Positions 7,342 to 10,321 of a DNA stretch of 10,321 nt are shown here, in pieces. The DNA comes from Candidatus Tectimicrobiota bacterium (GTDB taxonomy: Bacteria > UBA8248 > JACPRG01). How positions within the stretch are numbered: the stretch's first letter is position 1; the number at the start of each line of letters is the position of its first letter. The notes below the pieces were generated by a model. That model searched no databases. It saw only the letters and a list, made by a program, of their open reading frames with translations, and was not told the DNA's origin. The DNA lies in the NCBI GenBank assembly GCA_016190025.1, contig JACPRG010000162.1, positions 1-10,321 on the forward strand, in the 5' to 3' direction. Position numbers and translations under genes: made by a program.

Positions 7342-8736
7342 TCAGCGGCCCGGAACAGCGCGCCCTTGCCGCGGAACGACAAGGGGTCTTCGCAACACCC
7401 TTCCGCACCCCGGCTCGACGAGGATCCGACCGTCCTCGGCCGCGACGACTCCCCCCTTGATGGTCACGACCGGCCAGCCGCGGACCTTCTTTCCTTCGTA
7501 CAGGGAAAAGTCCGCCAGCGTATGGAGATCCGACGCCCGGACCACCCTCTCCTTGTCCGGGTCGACAACGACGAGGTCCGCGTCGCTTCCGGGCGCGAGG
7601 GTCCCCTTCCTGGGGAACAGGCCGAAGATCCGGGCGGGCTGCCGGGTCATCTTGTCGACCAGCTTCTCCAGGGGGAACTTGCGCCTGTGATAGGCCTCCT
7701 CGAAGAGCACCGGCAGGTGGACCTCCAGAAAGGTGGCGGCCCCCTTCGCCCCGATGAGTCCCGCCTCGACCTGCTTGTAGGCCCGGTTTCTCTGAATGTT
7801 GTCCGTCCCCAGCGTGTCGATGACACCCTCGGCCATCCCCCCCCACAGGGCCTCCCGGTCCTCCTCGCCCCGGAGCGGAGGAATCAGCTTCGCCAGGAGC
7901 CCCATCTTCGAGTGCTTCGTCAGGGTGAGGTAGGGGGTGCACGTCTCCGCGAAGAGATCCTTCCTCCCCTTGCGGAGCTCCCTCAGCCGCCGGAGGGCCT
8001 CCTGGGTGGAGACGTGAACAATGTAGATGCGGCAGCCGGCCTTTCCCGCCAGGTAGGTGGAGCGGAGGACCGCCTCCTCTTCCACCAGGTTCGGATGGCA
8101 GTCGGCCCAGTCCGCCAGATTCCCCTCCGGCCTCCGCTCCCCGATGCGGGCCCGCGTCAGAATGATGATGGGGGCGTTCTCGGCGTGCACCACGGCCAGC
8201 CCCGCGGGCCCGAGGCTCGCGATCTGGCGGAACGCTTCGAGAAGCACCCCGTCGTCCACCGGCGTCGCCGCGCCCTTGATCCCGGACATGAACATCTTGA
8301 AAGAGGTCACGCCGAAGCGCCTGGCGCACTCGGGGATCTCCAGGGCCTGGGCCTCGGAGATGATCTCGAAGTGGGGGAAGATGTCGATCGAGCTGTTGGC
8401 CTCGAAGGCCCTGGAGACGCCGCCAAAGGCCTTGAGGTGGGAATCGGGCTCGCGGATGAAGGTCCCGACCGTCGTCACCCCCCCGGCCAGCGCCGCCCGC
8501 GTCTCCGCCCGGCAATCCTCTTCCAGGTTCCCGAGGAGGCCGAAATGGACGTGGGGATCGATGACGCCCGGCAGGACGAAGGCCCCGTCCACGTCGAGGA
8601 CCCGCCGGGCGGAGGGAAGAACGTCCTCCCGCGCGACGGCCCGGATCTTCCCCCCTTGAATTGCCACCCCGGCGCGCACGAGCCCCTGGCCGGGGATCAC
8701 CAGCGTACCGCCCCGCAGCACCAGATCCGCCTTCAC
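7342..8736 (-). CDS. dihydropyrimidinase/hydantoinase-like cyclic amidohydrolase
   Basis: A 464-residue cytoplasmic enzyme of the dihydropyrimidinase/dihydroorotase/allantoinase superfamily, which opens cyclic amides or imides using a two-metal centre. Metal ligands visible: DPHVHFG (H62, H64), the lysine that becomes carboxylated in SFKMFM (K147), VVHAEN (H184), IVHVST (H241) and the aspartate in GTDN (D312). The C-terminal PGSDADLVVVDPD is the family's closing beta-sandwich motif. Unlike classic D-hydantoinases, the residues after the lysine read FMSGIKG instead of FMAY, and the last ligand box is GTDNIQRN instead of SDH-type, so the substrate is probably not plain dihydropyrimidine. I chose the GTG at 8736-8734 because AGGAGG (8747-8742) is 5 nt away; the preceding GTG at 8739 would leave only 2 nt. 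It starts 24 bp after the selenoprotein stop codon, tightly in the same operon. Confidence 0.9.
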   Translation of the reverse strand: MKADLVLRGGTLVIPGQGLVRAGVAIQGGKIRAVAREDVLPSARRVLDVDGAFVLPGVIDPHVHFGLLGNLEEDCRAETRAALAGGVTTVGTFIREPDSHLKAFGGVSRAFEANSSIDIFPHFEIISEAQALEIPECARRFGVTSFKMFMSGIKGAATPVDDGVLLEAFRQIASLGPAGLAVVHAENAPIIILTRARIGERRPEGNLADWADCHPNLVEEEAVLRSTYLAGKAGCRIYIVHVSTQEALRRLRELRKGRKDLFAETCTPYLTLTKHSKMGLLAKLIPPLRGEEDREALWGGMAEGVIDTLGTDNIQRNRAYKQVEAGLIGAKGAATFLEVHLPVLFEEAYHRRKFPLEKLVDKMTRQPARIFGLFPRKGTLAPGSDADLVVVDPDKERVVRASDLHTLADFSLYEGKKVRGWPVVTIKGGVVAAEDGRILVEPGCGRVLRRPLVVPRQGRAVPGR

Positions 8737-8741
8737 CACGG

Positions 8742-8747
8742 CCTCCT
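8742..8747 (-). promoter_or_regulatory. Shine-Dalgarno site deciding the hydantoinase start
   Basis: A perfect AGGAGG lies between the selenoprotein stop codon (8763-8761) and two consecutive GTG codons. Spacing favours the second GTG (8736-8734). Its presence here also shows that the selenoprotein frame ends just where the next gene begins, which supports reading through the TGA. Confidence 0.75.
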
Positions 8748-8760
8748 CTCAGAAGGAAAT

Positions 8761-10065
8761 TCAGAAAACCCGATGGGTCTCCACATCCGTGGCGACGGCC
8801 TGGAGGGCGCGCTCCACCAGCTTCCGGCGGAATTCTCTCTCTCCGGCGGGGTCGAGCTCGGGGTTTCCCACCACGTGGGGAATGCCGGCCCCGGTGACGA
8901 TCCGGTTCGCGCCCACGTTCCGGGCGACCGAGCTCAACGTGGCGATGAGGGCCGCCGGGAGCCCCTCTCTCTCGATTTCCTTCGCGATCGCTGACCCGCA
9001 GCGAGTGCAAGTCCCTCACGTGGCGGTGATGAGCGCCGCCTGGACGTCCGATTCCTTCAACTCGCGGGCGATGGCCTGCCCCATGCGGGCGCCAGCCTCA
9101 TAGTACGTGCTGCATCCGGCCACGGTGTAGAAGTAGTCGAAGACCTTTCCAATCCGGCCCTCCTTTTCCAGGGAGCGGGAGACGTCCAGGGGGACCAGCC
9201 GGTCGGGGTCTTCGTTGACGTAAACGGTGGAGTATCCCCCGTGGTTGCCCTCGTAGGCCGGGGGTTGGAAATCCTCCAGGCCCGCGATGGGGTACTTTCC
9301 GAAGCGCGTCGCCATGGTGGATTCCAGACGATCGGGATTGCCCTTGGGCACGAGTCCGCCCGTGGTGACGAGGGCGATGGTGGCCCTGGACAGGTCTTTC
9401 ACGGCCGGAGCCGGCGGCACCCGGTCGAACTTCGGCGTCACCAGCTCCGTCTGAAAGGGTCGGCCTTGAACCTTGGCGAGGATCATGTCGATGGCCCGTT
9501 CCACGCCTTTCTTCCCGACGAGGACGTTTTTCCGCAGCCCCCGCGGAAAATAGCCCTCTTCCCGGGGATGCCCCGGGGTTTCCCCCCGCACCAGCTTGAG
9601 GCTCAGCCGGGCGATGGCCTCCAAGGCTGCGCTCATCCCCCGGGCGTTGTCCGAGGTCTGGACAATGTAGGTGTCCCGCCGGTAATCCACGCCGGGGTTC
9701 TCCGGCGCCATTCCGGTCACCGTGGGGATGCCCAGGGCCTGGCCGACCTTCTGGCACAAGACGCCGCAGGCGTAGCCGTAGCGCCCGGAGTTGAAGGCGG
9801 GCCCCGCGATGAACAGGTCGGGCCGCGCCCCCCGGATCAGGGCCAACAGCCGCTCCGCCGCTTCCTCCGTCCGCTCGGCGAAGAAGTTATCCCCGCAGAT
9901 GGCGGTCAGGACGATCTCCCCCTCTCCCCGAAGGGCCTCTTGCAGAGGCCGGCCCGGCCCGACGGGTCCCTCCGCCGAGGTGGGGGCGGCCGAGGCCTTG
10001 GCTTCCCCGCCAATCCCCCCGAAGAACTGATTCAGGTAATGGACGACTCGAACCGGCGCCGCCAT
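8761..10065 (-). CDS. grdB: GrdB-like selenoprotein (glycine/sarcosine/betaine reductase protein B, Sec at residue 350)
   Basis: A 434-residue GrdB-family selenoprotein, the catalytic subunit of substrate-specific protein B in glycine, sarcosine or betaine reductase, where selenocysteine takes part in reductive C-N cleavage. Family segments: N-terminal VRVVHYLNQFFGGIGGE (5-21), AGPAFNSGRYGYACG (87-101), ALVTTGGLVPKGNPDRLES (231-249), HGGYSTVYVNEDPDRLVPLD (275-294) and DYFYTVAG (310-317). After ITAT the frame meets TGA (9018-9016), then continues open for 84 codons as GTCTRCGSAIAKEIER, then VGANRIVTGAGIPHVVGNPEL, ending in a RRKLVERALQAV tail. U-x-x-C-x-x-C is the known GrdB redox motif. Total length and C-terminal homology match full GrdB, so TGA is decoded, not terminal. 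The ATG at 10065 has GGAGG 6 nt upstream; a TTG at 10080 is less likely. It lies 22 bp after the GrdE-like gene. The exact substrate is undetermined; the segment before VGANRIV (SSVARN) departs from the clostridial form. Confidence 0.92.
8982..9010 (-). promoter_or_regulatory. bacterial SECIS-like hairpin downstream of the Sec codon
   Basis: Inside the coding sequence, on the minus strand, a perfect 6-bp stem TCGCTG/CAGCGA (9004-8999 with 8993-8988) closes a 5-nt loop CGGGT. A 2x2 internal loop and a lower 4-bp stem TTGC/GCGA (9010-9007 with 8985-8982, one G-U pair) extend it. The apical loop begins 18 nt after the TGA and contains GGGU, in line with the bacterial SECIS rule of a small loop carrying G or GU roughly 16-37 nt after UGA, which SelB recognises. 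Identified by eye, not by a folding program. Confidence 0.7.
9016..9018 (-). other. in-frame TGA read as selenocysteine (Sec350 of the GrdB-like protein)
   Basis: Minus-strand TGA lies between ACG (Thr) and GGG ACT TGC ACT CGC TGC (G-T-C-T-R-C). It sits exactly where GrdB proteins carry selenocysteine. The frame is continuous on both sides with family homology, and a SECIS-like hairpin follows. Automated callers would end the gene here. Confidence 0.92.
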
Positions 10066-10071
10066 GAAAAT

Positions 10072-10076
10072 CCTCC
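10072..10076 (-). promoter_or_regulatory. Shine-Dalgarno site deciding the GrdB-like start
   Basis: GGAGG lies 6 nt before the ATG at 10065-10063. This favours that ATG over the in-frame TTG at 10080, which would place the site inside the coding region. The resulting N-terminus begins directly with the conserved family segment. Confidence 0.75.
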
Positions 10077-10087
10077 GCAACCCGAGC

Positions 10088-10321
10088 CTAAAAGCCCTGG
10101 GCGCAAAGAAAGTTGTCGCCGAAAAAGCTCACGGGCCCGGGCATCTTGTTGTAGGGAACCTCCACGGGCTCCCGGGGGTCCTGGTCGTAGTCCTTGAGGC
10201 GCTGGCCCCCCACGACGCGCTCGACCCTGGGGAGCCGGATCATCTCGGCGCAATTGCCGACGGCGACGATGGCATCGGCGCGGGGGCTCGAGTCCGCCAG
10301 GGCCCCCTCCGACGACCCGCC
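10088..10321 (-). CDS. GrdE-like protein B precursor subunit, C-terminal fragment (cut by window edge)
   Basis: The last 77 residues of a gene entering from the right edge; it ends at TAG (10090-10088), 22 bp before the GrdB-like ATG. The piece SSPRADAIVAVGNCAEMIRL and the following PRVERVVGG match the C-terminal region I know from GrdE/GrdI/PrdA-type precursors (pattern D-A-I-V-x-x-G-N-x-x-E-x-x-x-L-P-x-x-x-x-V-I-G). These precursors are cleaved to alpha and beta subunits carrying a pyruvoyl group that binds the substrate amine. The cleavage site lies outside the window. After VVGG the tail (RLKDYDQDPREPVEVPYNKM then PGPVSFFGDNFLCAQGF) does not resemble the ending I remember for clostridial GrdE, which fits a divergent branch. 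The position directly before grdB matches grdE-grdB and grdI-grdH gene pairs. Family assignment is good, precise orthology unsure. Confidence 0.72.
   Translation of the reverse strand, partial: GGSSEGALADSSPRADAIVAVGNCAEMIRLPRVERVVGGQRLKDYDQDPREPVEVPYNKMPGPVSFFGDNFLCAQGF

Noticed and set aside
5444..7690. Long plus-strand open frame (748 codons) opposite the molybdenum subunit and hydantoinase genes
   Set aside because: Antisense shadow typical of GC-rich coding DNA: residue mix of Arg, Pro, Asp and His, no domain, no ribosome binding site.
7261..8994. Plus-strand 577-codon open frame
   Set aside because: Antisense shadow of the hydantoinase and selenoprotein C-terminus, low-complexity composition.
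4919..9019. A 1366-codon open frame on the minus strand, as if one giant protein joined to the molybdenum subunit
   Set aside because: Only the part from the ATG at 7261 shows family homology. The upstream part is a low-complexity Gly/Arg/Pro shadow of the hydantoinase gene in another frame.
9016..10080. GrdB-like gene as a truncated pseudogene ending at TGA
   Set aside because: The frame stays open with conserved GrdB C-terminal sequence, the TGA sits at the family's Sec position, a SECIS-like hairpin follows, and length and spacing to the next gene fit a complete gene.
1..10321. tRNA, rRNA, CRISPR array, insertion sequence or attachment site
   Set aside because: No cloverleaf, repeat-spacer pattern, transposase or terminal repeat was found on reading through.

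Overview
The window is GC-rich bacterial DNA. Every gene I can support lies on the minus strand, so transcription runs from high to low coordinates. The window suggests an uncultured, GC-rich, probably Gram-negative soil, sediment or marine bacterium (Desulfobacterota, NC10, Rokubacteria or Tectomicrobia style). That guess rests on base composition, gene mix and the many SsuA/TauA-type transporter genes such lineages carry; it is not proven here.

Layout in transcription order: (1) the C-terminal end of a GrdE-like protein (10321-10088), the pyruvoyl-type subunit partner in protein B of glycine/sarcosine/betaine reductase; (2) a GrdB-like selenoprotein (10065-8761) whose reading frame crosses an in-frame TGA at 9018-9016 that I read as selenocysteine, in a U-G-T-C-T-R-C motif followed by a good bacterial SECIS-like hairpin; (3) a dihydropyrimidinase/hydantoinase-type amidohydrolase (8736-7342); (4) a molybdopterin-binding large subunit of the xanthine dehydrogenase family (7261-4919); (5) a small Rieske [2Fe-2S] protein overlapping the end of gene 4 (4944-4561); (6) an amidohydrolase_2 family metal-dependent hydrolase (4510-3299). 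After a 195-bp gap that holds a clear sigma70-like promoter come the three genes of an ABC importer of the nitrate/sulfonate/taurine/pyrimidine class: ATPase (3103-2234), permease (2237-1395) and exported substrate-binding protein (1320-286). The last 285 bp hold no gene I can support, only a possible weak terminator hairpin.

The most interesting content is the selenoprotein. A simple ORF caller stops it at the TGA and loses about 84 C-terminal residues, including the redox centre. Taken together, the genes look like an uptake and breakdown module for a small nitrogen compound. The importer could bring it in, the molybdenum hydroxylase could oxidise it, the two amidohydrolases could cleave cyclic amide or carboxyl groups, and the Sec-dependent GrdE/GrdB pair could cleave a C-N (or similar) bond reductively. 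The substrate is unknown. Creatinine or N-methylhydantoin to sarcosine chemistry is one concrete hypothesis, because known anaerobes couple hydantoin cleavage to sarcosine reductase. GrdA, GrdC/GrdD and the FeS and FAD subunits of the molybdenum enzyme are not in this window.
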